Below, one piece after another: positions 31,780 to 44,790 of a stretch of 64,000 bases of DNA (the first letter of the stretch is position 1; the number at the start of each line of letters is the position of its first letter). This DNA is from Calliphora vicina. Lineage: Eukaryota; Arthropoda; Insecta; Diptera; Calliphoridae. Made by a program: the position numbers and the translations under genes. The notes beneath the pieces are model-generated. The model was given only the letters and a program-made list of their open reading frames with translations, searched no databases and had not been told where the DNA came from. The DNA is taken from assembly GCF_958450345.1 (NCBI RefSeq), contig NC_088781.1, positions 47,975,357-48,039,356 on the forward strand, given 5' to 3'.

Positions 31780-32236
31780 GCCATTTTGAATTTGCAAATT
31801 CTGAAAACGGATTCGTAATCAGCGACCCCAAAAACCCCCATATACAAATTTGTGGATCATTTAGTACCATTTTCAAAAATTCTCAAATCGCATATTCGAT
31901 ATCAAAATATAATAACCGATTCTGATAACCCCGACCCTGGTATGGATATTATATCAAAAAAACTAAAAATTTGCATTTTTGGGATTTTTCAACACTTTTT
32001 GGGAATTGCGGGATTGCTGATAATAAATTTAAAAATTTGTTTTTATTTTTCCATTTTACATATTTTTGAAATCAGAATACAAACGAATAAATAGGATCGT
32101 TTTAAAATGTAACATACCCGTAGTGTTCAAAACTTAAACTCGAAAACACTTCCTCTTTGTGCATGTGAAATTTCATTCAAATCGGACTTACCGTTTAGAA
32201 GTTACATATTTATGTCACTATATTTTTTTCTATACC
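31780..32236 (+). repeat. Family E repeat with Transib-like right end
   Basis: Contains gggattgctgataataaat, atttttgaaatcagaatac and tcaaatcggacttaccgtttagaagtta, then ends ctataccactgt at 32236 where family A sequence begins. Confidence 0.6.
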
Positions 32237-32385
32237 ACTGTACATCGTTTAATCCACTCAGAAAGTGATTCTGAGTAGATTCGTATACTTTAAGGTGGGT
32301 GTTAGACTAATATTTTTGGGCGTTACAAACATCTGCACAAACGCATAATAACCTCCCCACTATAGTGGTGTAGGGTATACAAATA
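32237..32385 (-). mobile_element. DINE family A fragment (5' end only)
   Basis: Minus-strand 5' end of family A: catcgtttaatccactcag through cactatagtggtgtagggta. The rest is absent. Confidence 0.8.
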
Positions 32386-34620
32386 CTAAAAATTATATAC
32401 CAAACTGAAATTTAATTTTCCATCCCTGATATTATTATTATTTCTGATGATGGACAACAGTTGATGTTGATGTTGTTGTTGCTGTTGATGAACTTTTATT
32501 ACATTGCTGCTGCTGTTGTTGTTATTTTTAATAATAACGGAATATACAATAAAAAAACCTGTTTTGATTATTATCGTATGCAGGATTAAACAGCAACAAC
32601 ATCAGTAAATTGCAGGATTTACTACGCATTTCAATTGTTATTGTTTTTCTTTCTCGTTTTTTTTTATTTTTGTTCTTTATCTTTTACGAGTGACTACTGT
32701 TATATAGTATTTGTTGTAACGTTGGTCAAATCATAAAAATATATCAAGAAAGAAAGAATAATTTATTGCCGCAAAGGTAATGAATGAATGAATGTACAGA
32801 AAATCATAAACAAATGACAAAAAAAATTTAATTGCAAAGTTGTGCGAATACATGGAAATTATTATAATTTATAGGAAGAAGTATTAAAATAATAAATGAG
32901 TTATGAAAATAGCAATTTGTGGACAAAACTGTACAATGTTGCAAATAAAGTTGTATGATTTATTAAAGTCCTTGTATAAGTAGGACATAATTTTGATGTT
33001 ATAAAGGTAAATACTGTTAAAATGTATGCCTGATTTTATAAATTTCATGGTTGTTTACTATTCAAATATATAATAAACAAAGGTTTTTACATATTTTTTT
33101 TTCAATTATACAACAAATTGAGACAATTTGATTGGAACAGAATATAAGATCATATTTGTAGAATAAACTTATACTCCAGCTGGATTGTTTTTTTTACAGT
33201 GGGTCAAGTTTTAGTTTTTTGATCGAAGGGAGCATTATACTAACTGAAATAAATGTTGTAAGTTAATGTCTGAGAGAATTCTTATTGTCAGAGTTATATT
33301 GTGGAGTTTTATGGGGATTATTTTTGTGGAAGAGAGGAGATACTCTTTAGGGGTCAATTTGATCCTTTTTTCGAGAAAACCAAAAAAAGTCCTTTCAAAA
33401 GGACATTTAAGGATTAAGGATTTGCCGGAAAATTTGATTGGGGTTCACCAAAGATACCAAAGATACCCAGATACCACCTGGGGTCTCAAATTTTTTAAAA
33501 AATCACCAAAAATCCAAGTATGATCCGAATGAGCTGAAATTTAATATATGAATAGTTCTTTAGAAGATCAACAAAAGACATGAATACATATGTATGTTAT
33601 CTCTTTTAGTTCAAGAGATATTTAGGTTTATTTATTTAATTTTTTTAATTCTACTCGATCTTATTTTGTTTTCTTTTTTAGATATGGCGGGCCGAATACA
33701 TCAGCTATAAAATTCTGAATTAAATCAAAATAACTTGCTAAAAGTTATCTCGTACCTATAAAAAGTTACATGCATCAAAAGTTGGAAAATGTAAAAAGGC
33801 CGTATTTTTTTAATTTTTTCCAAAAAAAAATTTTCTTGAGACTATATAAAATTTATATATGATCCGGAAGGATAAATTAATTCAAAAGTGTGTAAAGTTA
33901 AACCTGACTCACCTATATCTTATTTAAATGCGTACAAAATTATTTTACTATCACATATTAAATAACATCACAGTCGGCACTTTTCTAAAAAAACTAAGTT
34001 TTTGGAACATATTTTCCGTTTTTGGAATTTTGGTATTTGAAAACGAAAAATGTCAAACATTGTATTCTCGTTGATTATAGAACATTTGGGTCTACATTAT
34101 TTCCAAATTTTTTAGAAAATTTGTTAGATTTGTAGCGTAATCAACATATTTATGACTGCTCAAACAGTATTCCAAGGAACATTTGTATGTTGGGTATACA
34201 AAAAAAAACAAAAAAACAACATAAGTATTACAATTTAATAATAAATTCCTTACGCAATATTCAGCATCAATTTATATTCCGAAAAATAAAAATAAAATCC
34301 ATCTCTTTATTAAATAGAATTTTATATTTTTGTTGTCATTAGTAACAACAACTGCACATAATACTCCTGCTCACATAAACACCCGCACACACACAAATTA
34401 CAAGGAAACCATAGAAACCAATAGAACGGAATGAAATCCAGCAACTACGAGTAAGAGAGAGAGAGAGAGTTGAATGTACCCAGCAGTTCTAAAAGTAATC
34501 AATGTATCTCTTATAGATAGTAACTTTTACTAATATCTGATGACTTGGCTTGGTGTCATTTTAACCACAAGTGCCATTGAGGGTTAATTTCCATTTTTGT
34601 TCTATTATTATAAATACTAG
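32386..34620. other. AT-rich stretch with simple repeats and one dispersed repeat
   Basis: Simple repeats include (TTG/CTG)n at 32458-32530 and (AG)n at 34452-34470. The segment 33130-33570 is a dispersed repeat: its reverse complement recurs at about 55190-55650 (ctgagagaattctta, tttcaaaaggacattt). No gene seen. Confidence 0.55.
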
Positions 34621-35489
34621 ACTTCATGTTATATTTCCCTTAAGTTTCATCAAAATCGACCCAAAAATAAATAACATTCCGCTATCTTAAAATTAGAAAT
34701 TCCAAATATTGAAAAATTTGACCTTTGACCTTCACGACTTAAGGTTTAGTGTTTTCCAATTTTAATAAAACTTTCAGAGTCTATTTAGAATTATTTGGGC
34801 TATAATATTCTGAATAGGTTTTACTTAAAATTAATAAGAGTAATGAAATAGAGCACATTCGCCAAAAAATGTCCATATAATTGGTTTTTCTCGAAAATTT
34901 CAAAATTTAAATCGCAGGTACGGAAAAACTATAAGAGATATTTTCATAATTTTTTCATATTTTTATTCCCCATTGTGTTCTCAATAAATCCCAATGTGAT
35001 GATCAAAAAATTCTGAAATTTGCTTAACAAAATTTTTAAAAAATTGAAAATGGAGTTTTGTAACTGCCGTTTAAAAATTTTTATTTTTTTGGTCAGATCT
35101 GCGAATAGGTTAACGGTATCCTACGAAGATAAAAACTCATATACAAGTAAATATGTACATATTTTAAGTAAAAATGAGCTTTTATTTTAATATTTATCAA
35201 AATATGTTAATTTTGTTCCTACATTTCTGGTTCTAGTTGCCTGAGACACGTTAATGACCTGGCGAATTTTTAATAACTTTAACATTTTTTGACCAATTTC
35301 GGTTTTTTATGTCTCATTAGAACGACAATTACGTACACATTTCTATTCTTTTAAATTAAATTGCAAAAGTAATTTTTTAATGGCAACATTTTTACAAAAA
35401 CTGAAAAAAATGCATTTTTCCCCTTGTAGATGCATCTCAAAACTTCAGATTTTTTCAGGATGAAAAAGTTTATTAAGGGCCACCCTAGT
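34621..35489 (-). mobile_element. Palindromic foldback element, right half
   Basis: Begins at the element centre (acttcatgttatatttccc, same orientation as 31328) and continues through an arm that is the reverse complement of 30598-31320, ending TTATTAAGGGCCACCCTA at 35489. Confidence 0.75.
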
Positions 35490-36589
35490 GTAGACACTTT
35501 AAATGTTTATTTTGTAGTCATTAGGATATTAGTCGGTGGTTTGTTTAAAAGCAATAGGTTATTGGCGATGTCTTCTTAACTGACTATTTGAGGTCAATTA
35601 GCTTTCGCTTAGCACCCGTATATTAAAATAACTAGTTATGTAGCTAATCAAGTAACCAGTTATGTAGCTAGTCAGGTAACTGACTCTATGTAATCGATAT
35701 GTGAATCCAATTCGTTGACTGCTTCGGACCACTTATTATACAGTCTTAATGATAGGTAAAATCACTTGTTCGGGACAGTCACCCAGATCTGCAGAGTACA
35801 AACTACACATATTCAAACATACCTACATAAGTACAGCATCATGTTGCAACATCAATTTATCAAATGCATTGTTGTTTTGTATTCGAAAAGCAATTTCTTA
35901 AAATGTACAGGTGGTTTTACAAGGATATACGTACACATATACATATAAACATACTCCAAATAGGTAAATATGTATGTATGTAAGTTGCCATGGATTATAT
36001 CGTACATAATATGTATTTTAAATCTCTGGTATATATATACAATTGGGGATGGAGGAGTAAAATTACAAGGAGTGCAATTTCATATGCTGTTTTAATAGTA
36101 TGAGCTGCACAAGTACTTGGCTTCATGTTACCAAGGAATCAACATGAATTATTATTAAACAGATAATGGAAATGGTACAACTACAATTATTTTGTATTTA
36201 TTTTGGTATTTTAGTTATTTGTTAAAAGTTTTATCGTAATTAATACATCGATATATTATGTAAATGTATATTTTCTAATTTCAAATCTATTGTTTATTGT
36301 TTATTTATCTGTATTTAATTAAAGCAAATATTATTTGTTTTTTAAATCTATAGATACGAGTACTTTTAGCAATATCTAATTGCTAAAATATAGTTTTACA
36401 CTTTAAAAACTTTTAAATATTATCTCTACTTGTTTTAGAAAAAAAGCATACAAAGTAAAGAGACCACAAAATAGCTCTTACAATTTAAAGTTAAATTCTA
36501 AAAACCCATCTTGTGTGTGTGTGTATGAATGTTGGCAAGTGAAAACCCAGCAAACATAAAGTTAAATGTTTCATGAATTATATTGGGTA
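35490..36589. other. AT-rich stretch with microsatellites
   Basis: Contains (TATG)n-like runs at 35930-36000 and (GT)n at 36520. The repeated phrase 'tatgtagcta(g/a)tca' near 35635-35670 forms a short direct repeat. Nothing coding is supported. Confidence 0.5.
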
Positions 36590-37145
36590 TATGACTTAAA
36601 AATGCGTTTTCTTCAAATTTGTAGCTTTCGTTTTTAAACATTTGTATAATATAAATTTATTCAAAGTATTGGCCATTGTTAGCTATAATCTTTTCCCAAC
36701 TTTCTGGCAACATATGGATTCCGAACTAAAATCGGATACTCTGATTCAAAGTGAAGCGTATCCCAGATTTAGCGTTCTGCATTGATCGAAATAAATAGTA
36801 GTCGGACGGGGCGAGGTGTGGACTATAAAGCAGGTGAGGCACAACATCTCAACTACTTCATTTAAATACTTTTTAACAGGTATTACCACTTCTGGCCTAG
36901 CATTATCATAATGGAATATTATATTCTGAGCGTTTTTCGGGTAATGCTAGCTTCAAACGAATCAGTTGCGTGGATGGTCTGGTCAGATTTCAGCAGGTCG
37001 TAATAGATATGATCCTTTTGTCACATCAAATATAGAGCATTATATTAGTTCCATGGATATTTGGCATTGGTATCGATTCGACTGGGTTTTCGCAAAATTG
37101 ATATTCTTTTATAACGTTCAAGATGATTCAAAATTTTTTTTGAAA
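36590..37145 (-). mobile_element. DD34D mariner fragment
   Basis: Left terminus 'tatgacttaaaaatgcg', then reverse-complement transposase C-terminal remnants (tttctggcaacatatgg; gcaggtgaggcacaac). Truncated at about 37145. Confidence 0.78.
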
Positions 37146-37149
37146 TAAA

Positions 37150-37674
37150 TCTGACATTTCCAAAACGGCGTACAAGGAGTATTCGAGTTTAAGTAATTAT
37201 AATTAATCCTACAAACTCTCCAGGGGCGGCGCTAGGGGGCTCAAAGTAGGCTAACTTCGACATGTAAAATTTTTAAACAAGTGTCATTTTTTTTTTGTTA
37301 CCCATCCGATATTAAAGATTTTTATATTTTTGAAAGCTCTCGACAAGGTCTTCAAAACTCCATCCTTCAAAAATATTGCATTTTTCATACTAACAATATT
37401 TCATAAATTTTATTCAACAGCATGTCAATGATTCTGACTAGTCACATTATAATATGAAAAAGTGAAATATTTTTGAAGGACTAGTTTTAAAGTGGCATAT
37501 TTTTGAATCTAACTTAGATATTGAAGACCAAAAATTAACTTTTCTAATCAGAAAGAATTAGTTCGGAATAAATGAGGATCAAATTGCATGTAATATTAGC
37601 AATCCTATTACAATTTTGATACAAATTTTAGTTTTAGAAGCTCAATAAATTAATAAAAAAATTTTAAATTTAAA
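37150..37674. repeat. Family E repeat fragment
   Basis: Contains aaggagtattcgagtttaa and caggggcggcgctaggggg, also seen near 39420 and 54265. Confidence 0.55.
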
Positions 37675-38598
37675 GAAGTGGCCTCTTAAAATCCGTACGC
37701 ACTATAGTATTCATAACAACGGCCCCTGTTATCAAAATGGAAAAAGATTTACACAGATTCTTAACAACAAATCTACCATTATTCTACAATGAATTGCAAG
37801 TCATTATGTTTAGTTGTAAGAAGTGTAGACACAATGGAAAATTAAGCTAGAAATAAAATTGTGCACAAATATCTAGAAAATCAAACTTTGTCGGGTTAAA
37901 AGATAGTCAAAATCTGATTTTCACAGATATCATATCAAAATTTTTACGTGTCGGCAGCTCGAGGTTGTGTGGATTTTAAATATGAATACGTAAAATTGAA
38001 CAAAAATATTAATTTGACAGACAATCCGCAGCTGCGGCTTGAAGAGTCAAGCTTTTCAGATATGTTGTTAAAGAATTTTCTGAATTATATATAAAAAGGG
38101 AGTTTGGAAAAATGATTGCTGTCATTTATACGACTCATACATCTGATACAAAGTTTCAGCCAAGTTATCATTACTCAATGACAAGTTGTCATTACTCAAA
38201 TACAACTATGAAGTGGTATAAAGAGAACAATATTGATTTATACCAAAACTCATCAGTTAAACAAATTGCCTAAATCTTCGTCCGATCGAGATATATTTGG
38301 CAATTGGTAAACGTAAATTGAAAAAGAGTGCAGGTACAGTAAATAACCAGATTTTGATGAGAATAAAGTGGAATAAATATGCTGGAATAACGATAGAAGT
38401 GGGAAGAAAAGTTTTGCAGCTATTAATGGGAGGCATAAGAAGAAAAGCCTGAAAATTTATTCGCAAGACACGTAAACCTACAGTTATATTTTATTCTTAA
38501 TAAATTACCTTTAATTTCATGTATAAAATGTTAACATATATTGTTTCGTTTAAAATTTATGCTCGCTTTAATCCGTACGGATTTTAAGTGGCCACTTC
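37675..38598. mobile_element. 924-bp inverted-repeat element, Tc1/mariner-like
   Basis: Terminal repeats of 25 bp, GAAGTGGCC(TC/AC)TTAAAATCCGTACG, inverted at 37675 and 38598. The interior at 38240-38460 (plus strand) has stop-ridden sequence resembling a helix-turn-helix start of a Tc1-type transposase, so this may be a decayed autonomous copy. Confidence 0.65.
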
Positions 38599-38702
38599 TT
38601 TAAACAATGTTTTAAAGCAAAATTTCCATACAAAATTTTATTTTAAAACGTTGTTTAAATTTAAAATTCGATTAAGAAATACGGCCTCTAATATGTAATA
38701 AA

Positions 38703-39060
38703 GGTGCCTATTATGAACTAAATTCGATTTTCGACTGTAGTCGAAATAGCTGATCGAACGAATTGTGATTTGGTATTATGGCGCACATTCGTTGCTTACA
38801 ACCTTAAACCTGCATAAAATTAACGAAAATATTTCAGTTAGTGGTATTTGGTCCACCAAAAACAAATTAAATTACAAATACTTACATTTTCAACAATTTT
38901 TTAATTTTATTTGCAGTGTCGAAAGCAAAATTGTGTTCGTTGAAAAATTCGATGCACAACGAAATTTTCGTCAGCGACTTATAATTCTAATTTTCATTCG
39001 ATAGTCGATATTCGATAGCCAACGAATGTCGTTTGTCGAATGCAACTCATAATAGGGGCC
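38703..39060. mobile_element. 358-bp inverted-repeat element (MITE)
   Basis: Ends GGTGCCTATTATGAACT and the inverse of GGCCCCTATTATGAGTT, followed inward by matching ATTCGA-rich segments. Family unknown. Confidence 0.65.
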
Positions 39061-39530
39061 AAAATCATTATTTAAAAAAAGTCAATGAAATTTTCAACTT
39101 TTTTAAATTTGTCATTCTAAATAAGAAAGTCTAAAAAACCTTGTCAAAAGGTCAAAGGGCATCCCGCAATTCCAAAAAAAGTTGGAGCAAAAATCCCAAA
39201 GATTGTATTTTGACAATTTTTCCCATAGGGTCCACATTTCCTTGGGATTTTAGAACCTGTGGCCCAAATTTGAAAATTTTTATAAAAAGAATTTTGAAAT
39301 CGGATAGAAAACAAAAATATGGCACGTGTTTAAAAATTTTACATATCGAAGTTACCCTATTTTGAGCCCAATAGCGCCACCCATGGAGAATTTCTAGGTT
39401 ACATTTTAATAAATTAAACTCGAATACTCCTTGTTTATGTCCACGTCAAATTTTATACCGATTTGACCAGCCACTTAGAAATGCCAGATTTATTTCCAAG
39501 AAATTTTGATTCTTCCCCTCTGAGCATCAG
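39061..39530. repeat. Family E repeat fragment
   Basis: Contains gtcaaagggcatcccgcaa, ttgggattttagaacctgtgg and actcgaatactccttgttta, shared with 42640-43330 and 54780-55760. Confidence 0.6.
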
Positions 39531-39534
39531 TTAT

Positions 39535-39690
39535 TCAAGGTCTTTCGGCTTCAATTCGTATGCCATGCAATGATGGATCAATGATGCTGCTCGCAAATGT
39601 TTTGAAATTAAGGTAGCTCCCAATGATTTGCATGCGATTGTTGAATTTGACAACAATCTTCAAGGAGTAATGCCTCCAATTAAGCTTGGT
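39535..39690 (-). mobile_element. DD34D mariner fragment (N-terminal region)
   Basis: Minus strand shows HGIRIEAERP and NWRHYSLKIVV, matching the N-terminal part of the mariner at 23280. Only about 155 bp remain. Confidence 0.7.
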
Positions 39691-40070
39691 TTCCGCATAC
39701 ACCGTAATCGGTGCCGATAACGAAAACTGAAAAACGTTGCTGTTCGTCACCGTTTCGTTTCTGAATTATTTTCGTTTCAGGAGCGTTGCGGCATAAAACA
39801 GAAACAAAATTATTTTTTAATTTTGGATGTCGCACATTAAATAGAATTTCATTATTTTTGACAAAATCTATTATTTTTTCCTCTTCCAACAAAGAAATTT
39901 AATTTTTTTTCTTCATTTTGATTTCCTTTAAATTTGAAATAAAAAAATAATTTCTTTCCTACAGCCCCGAACACAACCTACTTGAAGTGGTTTTCGTTCC
40001 GGCCCCAAATTGCAGGTTTTTCGTTACTGATCGGTGCCGTTTCGTTCCAAATTTACATATGCATGTGAAG
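39691..40070. mobile_element. Probable MITE with GGTGCCGAT / ATCGGTGCC arms
   Basis: The left side (cgtaatcggtgccgataacg near 39704) and right side (tactgatcggtgccgtttcg near 40026) are inverted copies over an interrupted region that includes ttttcgtt and its inverse. Ends not fixed. Confidence 0.45.
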
Positions 40071-41720
40071 ATTTAAATATAAAACGTTATACAACTGACT
40101 ATTCGTGGGCACACTGTTAGACATTAGATAAAGTATATAACATGCTAATAAATGCAATCGAGTTAAACAAATACTTTAAAATTTTAGCACGATCTATGAA
40201 TGTTCCCTCTCGATGTAGTCTACAAAAGACTACTTTCAACAGAGAGTATAAAAGTAACAATTCTAAAAATATCTATCCCTCCTTTCATGCATGTATGGTT
40301 TTATCACGAGATATTTTAATTTAAAAAAAAAAACAGTTTTTCTCATGACTTGCACTTGCATGAATTTTGGTTATGAAATAGTTGAGCACCTGTCATAATG
40401 AAATACATTTCCACTAATATTTACCAGATCTTGCACATATAATTTAATTTCGAACCTGCCGTTATAATTTTCAATGGGTATCGCAAGGTTATAGACCCAG
40501 AATCTATCGAATATTATTTAAAGTTAAGAAATTCATTACAACTTTTTAAAACTTTATTTTGTTCCATTCAACTCTTCAGTTTTATTTAAATTTCTCATAG
40601 TATTTACGACCCTGGATGTGGTCGTCTGTTTTTTAAACCAAAATATTAGAGAACATGTATACATGTACTATATACATACATACATATACATTAGACGGAC
40701 TCACGAAAAGAAAATTACTCTGTACAGTCTCCTGAAAATTTAGTATAGATCATAGAACTAATTATGCAATGAAAATGCAACTGTACCCGATAGTTTGCAA
40801 AAAAGTCCCGGTCAAAACACATTTATTTGATAGAACAGCCAAAATGGGATGGAAAATATACCCATGACAGTATTTTTGATGTCGTTGGTTCTGATGGCTC
40901 TTAAATATGAACGGGTGAGTATTTTAGATTTCTGGACGACCATCAGAAAGGCTGTGGTGGTGGTACTTTTATATGGCACATACAAGATAGGGATTTTTTT
41001 TGGACATTCGGTGGGCTGCATCGGGTTGATATTCGGATATATACTGACACACATTGAAAAATCGGTGAAATTGAAAGTAACCATTCATAGTACCACTGCG
41101 TACTCAGTTTTTCTTGATTTTAAATGTATTTTGTCAAAATATAGAAACAGGGGGTTAAAATTCATGTTTGGTATATATTTAATCATACGTGGTTCTTTGT
41201 TATGAACTAAACTTTATTTTCAGGGGGTAAAATAGTTAACTTTCATTCGCGAGCCGGCCTAGTATACACACATACATATGTAAGTATATACAATAACCAT
41301 AAATCTTAAAAAGAGCTTATGTAGTAAAACTATCGTATCTGTGTTTCCTTAATAAAAAAAGTCTTTTATATTTCTAACATTTTTATTTAAACTCTAGCAG
41401 AAATTTTGTTAATTTAAAAAAAAATAATAATAGAAAAACACAGTTTGATCAAAAATCAACTCGAGTCTTAAAAAAGAATTTTAAAGTAATTTCAAATCAG
41501 CAAAACTAAGTAGCATTTACTACCAGTGCTGAACAATAATGTTTGAAGCTGTGAATTTAATCTCTTTTTCCATTATTATTCATTAAATCTGGAGTAAAGT
41601 CCTCTGTTATAAGGGGTCCTTCATTAAAGGAATTCCTGTCTTTAAAACAAAGTGTGTGTGAGATGTCATCGACATTTTTTATTCGTTTGAAAGGCCCAAC
41701 AATAATTTTCCATGACTCTG
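40071..41720. other. Unassigned stretch with an ORF open on both strands
   Basis: At 40812-41205 both strands have open frames (118 codons plus, 90 codons minus). The plus frame is hydrophobic but matches no family I know. It may be a repeat fragment. The rest is AT-rich. Confidence 0.4.
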
Positions 41721-41723
41721 ACT

Positions 41724-42240
41724 CATAAATCAGGCTGAATTTGACCGAGTTCATGGGTTATGTTGGCTTTGAGAACCGCTGTGATTTGTAACTTATTCGC
41801 ATTGACCAAGAAAAAGTCTAAATGTGTCAAATCTAATCTGATATTGGTGGCCTTTAACATCATTTTCACGTGAGTTGACAATACCCTCAAATCGCTCATG
41901 CAGAATGTGCAATGTTGCATGAGCTATGTGGGTCGTAGCGCTGTTCTGTTGAAACTACACGTCGTTGTTGTTAATATTAAAGATCTATAAATCATCGATT
42001 TATAGAGCTCTCCGTTAACGGTGATGGCCTGGTCAAAGTCGTTCTCAAAGAAATATTGACCACCGATGCCGCCAGCCCTAAATTCACACCAAATAGTAAC
42101 TTTTTCGGGATGCATAGGACGCTCATGGATTACATGTGGAGTGTCTGTTGGAAACACGATAGGGCCCAAACGAAAGGAGCTAGCTGGCTGAAATTACTCT
42201 CTGTTGATAAGGTTTGTGGAAAATGATCCTGGGTATACAA
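41724..42240 (-). pseudogene. Mariner-type transposase remnant
   Basis: Minus-strand fragments in order: PHVIHERPMHPEKVTIWCEF, ITVNGELYKSMI and ANKLQITAVLKANITHE. This covers the middle and end of a mariner transposase; the second Asp region is disrupted and the frame shifts at least twice. The VTIWCEF/TVNGE pattern places it near the copy at 44240 and distinct from the DD34D copies. Confidence 0.75.
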
Positions 42241-42329
42241 GATCTGTACAGCAGAATATAATACTCCACATTGGGGCAAAATCAAAATGTTTTGGATATA
42301 AATCTGGCATAAGTTAATGTCAATATCTC

Positions 42330-43400
42330 ACTTAGATTCAAAAACATTCCACTTTAAACCTCCGTCCTCCAAAAATATTGCACTTTTTCATATTTTTGTA
42401 TCAAATATCAGAAAAGTGGAATATTTTTGAAGGACATAGTAGCATATTTTTGAATCTAATTAAGATATTCATCCTTATCGTGGTTTGCGTAAACGTCTTA
42501 CGCCTACGACAATTTCGTACTATAATTAAGATAAAATGCAACCTGTTTCTTTAATCTAGTACTAAACTGTCGTAGGCGTAAGACGTTTACGCCAACCACG
42601 ATAAGGGTGAATGTCTTGAGTTTTATTTTGTAAGCCCTCAAAACGTCAAAGAGAATCCCGCAATTCTTAAAAATTGGAGCGAAAATCTCAAAAATAGTAT
42701 TTTTTTTTAATTTTTCCCTTAGTTTCCACATTTCCTACGGGGCTCGGAAAATACTTTGGTGATAAAAAGGGATCTGTTTTCCGTTTTCAGATCCCAGCTT
42801 AGGGATTTTAGAACATTTGGTCCAAATTTAAAATTTTTATACAAAATATATCAAATTCCGACGTAGGGGCAACATATTAAAAAAATAGGACATGTTTTTT
42901 ATACAAAAATTTTCTCCGTAAAGATACCTTATAGAAAAAAATAAAATTGTTATATGTTCTTAAAGAAAGTTTTTTTTTTAATAAAGAAAAGTGTTAAGTC
43001 ACCTTTTCGCCCGAAAAACAGCAACAATATAAAATTTTTGGAATTTTAAAATTGAAAATCGTTCGATTTGGATCCATAACTGATATTGCTCTAAACTCTT
43101 TTGTATATTATTAGAAATTTAGTTGTCTAACTAACAAAAAATATACCACTCGGTCCAAAAGTACGACCTATATTTTTAAAAAAGCGGACCAAGGTATGGA
43201 AAAATGTTAAAATTTAAATTTTGAAATGATTATAACTCGGAAATTATATGAAATAAATAGCACACTCATAAAAATGGCACGTGTTTAAAAATTTTACATG
43301 TCGAAGGTACCCTACTTTGGGCGCCATAGGTACGCCCACGATTTATTTCCAAAAACTTTTGATTCTTGGTATCAAATTGTAATGGGTTTCTGATGTCAGA
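42330..43400. repeat. Family E repeat, degenerate
   Basis: Shares agagaatcccgcaattctta, ccacatttcctacggggctc and ataaaattgttatatgttct with copies near 49500 and 54640. A hairpin element (42467-42612) is inserted in it. Confidence 0.6.
42467..42612. mobile_element. 146-bp hairpin element (MITE)
   Basis: Arms of about 45 bp (42467-42512 and 42569-42612) are nearly perfect inverted copies: attcatccttatcgtgg ... cgtcttacgcctacgaca and inverse. The 56-bp loop is AT-rich. No other copy in the window. Confidence 0.85.
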
Positions 43401-43493
43401 TAATGTTTATAATGGGTGATTCAAGTAGAGATACTTTTTTCAATAGACTTTTTTTGACAGATCACGTGTGAGTCGTGTCATGCTGTCATGTTA

Positions 43494-44230
43494 TTATACC
43501 CTTCATCTTCATGAGAAGGGTATATATAAGTTTGTCATTCCGTTTGTAATTTCTACATTTTTCATTTCCGACCCTATAAAGTATATATATTCTGGAGCGG
43601 AGTCGATTAAGCCATGCGGAGTCGATTAAGCCATGTCCGTCTGTCTGTCTGTTGAAATCAATTTTCTGAAGACCCCAGATATATTCGGGATCCAAATCTT
43701 CAATAATTCTGTCAGACATGCTTTCGAGAAGTTTGCTATTGAAAATCAGCAAAATCGGTCCATAAATAACGGAGATATGAGCAAAAAACCGGGACAACCT
43801 CGATTTTTGACCAATTTTTGATCTATATCTGGATTACTATGTCATTAATATATACAATATGGATATCTAATGATAGATATTTCAAAGTCCATTGCAACGA
43901 TGTAGATAAGACTATAGTAAGTTGGACCTACAATGGGTCAAAATCGGGAAAAATATTTTTTAACCCGAATTTGTTTTTCATCAAAAAAATTTATTTGTCA
44001 TACATTTTTTTCCAAAAAAAAAAAATTAAAAACTAAAAAAAAAATTTTTTAAAAAAAATTTTTAAAAAAATTTGGAAAAAAAAACTTTTTTTAAAAAAAA
44101 TTAAAAAACAATTTCAAAAAAAAAAAATTTTGTTTACCTAAAAATATTTAAAAAAAATTATTTTAAAGTATAATTTGGTGAAGGGTATATAAGATTCGGC
44201 ACAGCCGAATATAGCTCTCTTACTTGTTTT
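43494..44230 (+). mobile_element. DINE-1/HINE-like element, family B, most complete copy
   Basis: 5' end ttatacccttcatcttcatg; GTCY microsatellite (gtccgtctgtctgtctgttg) at 43637; T/A-rich 3' body at 43980-44150; 3' hairpin ATTCGGCACAGCCGAAT at 44194-44210 followed by ctctCTTACTTG. These are the structural features known for DINE-1/HINE elements. Confidence 0.85.
44194..44210 (+). other. 3' terminal hairpin of family B element
   Basis: ATTCGGC-aca-GCCGAAT, a perfect 7-bp stem with a 3-nt loop, about a dozen bases before CTTACTTG. Confidence 0.85.
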
Positions 44231-44235
44231 TGTAT

Positions 44236-44790
44236 AGTATTGTTTGGCAGACTTACGCCTGAACAACGATTACAAATCGTTCAACTTTATTACGAAAATC
44301 CACGTTCTGTGAGGAATGTGTTTCGTGCACTGCGCTCAAATTATGGTCAACATAATCGGCCTACTGAGCGTAGTATTCGCAACACCATCACCCATTTTGA
44401 GACCCGCATTAATTATTGGATAATATTCGACCGAATAAACCACGTCCAGCACGCTGTGAAGAAAATATGGAGGCCGTAGCTGAGAGTGTACTCGAAGACC
44501 GTGGAGAGTCGATTCGTCAACGGCGACCGTTATCGTGCCATGATAACCGACTATTTGATGCCTGAAATTGAAGCTCGTGATATCAGCGACATTTGGTTTC
44601 AGTATGACGGCGTCACTTCCCACACATCGCATCAATCAATGGGAATTGGTTTCAACGGATGGACCATCTGCGACGCAGCACCGGCCAACATTTGATAGAC
44701 ATAATATTCAAAAACTAAATGCCAAAGAATGTTCTTTCAAATGATAATAAACATTCCCAATTAAATTTGAAATTTCTGTGTTTTTTTCTT
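44236..44790 (+). pseudogene. Mariner-type transposase remnant, internally deleted
   Basis: N terminus LTPEQRLQIVQLYYENPRSV (a full HTH start), then a deletion, then NGDRYRAMITDYLMPEIEA and WFQYDGVTSHTS (second Asp region). It ends near the 3' untranslated part at 44760. Lies directly after the family B element. Confidence 0.8.

Noticed and set aside
44040..44150. Long A/T runs as a possible poly(A) tail of a retroelement
   Set aside because: The same AT-rich body occurs inside other family B elements before the terminal hairpin, so it is part of the DINE.
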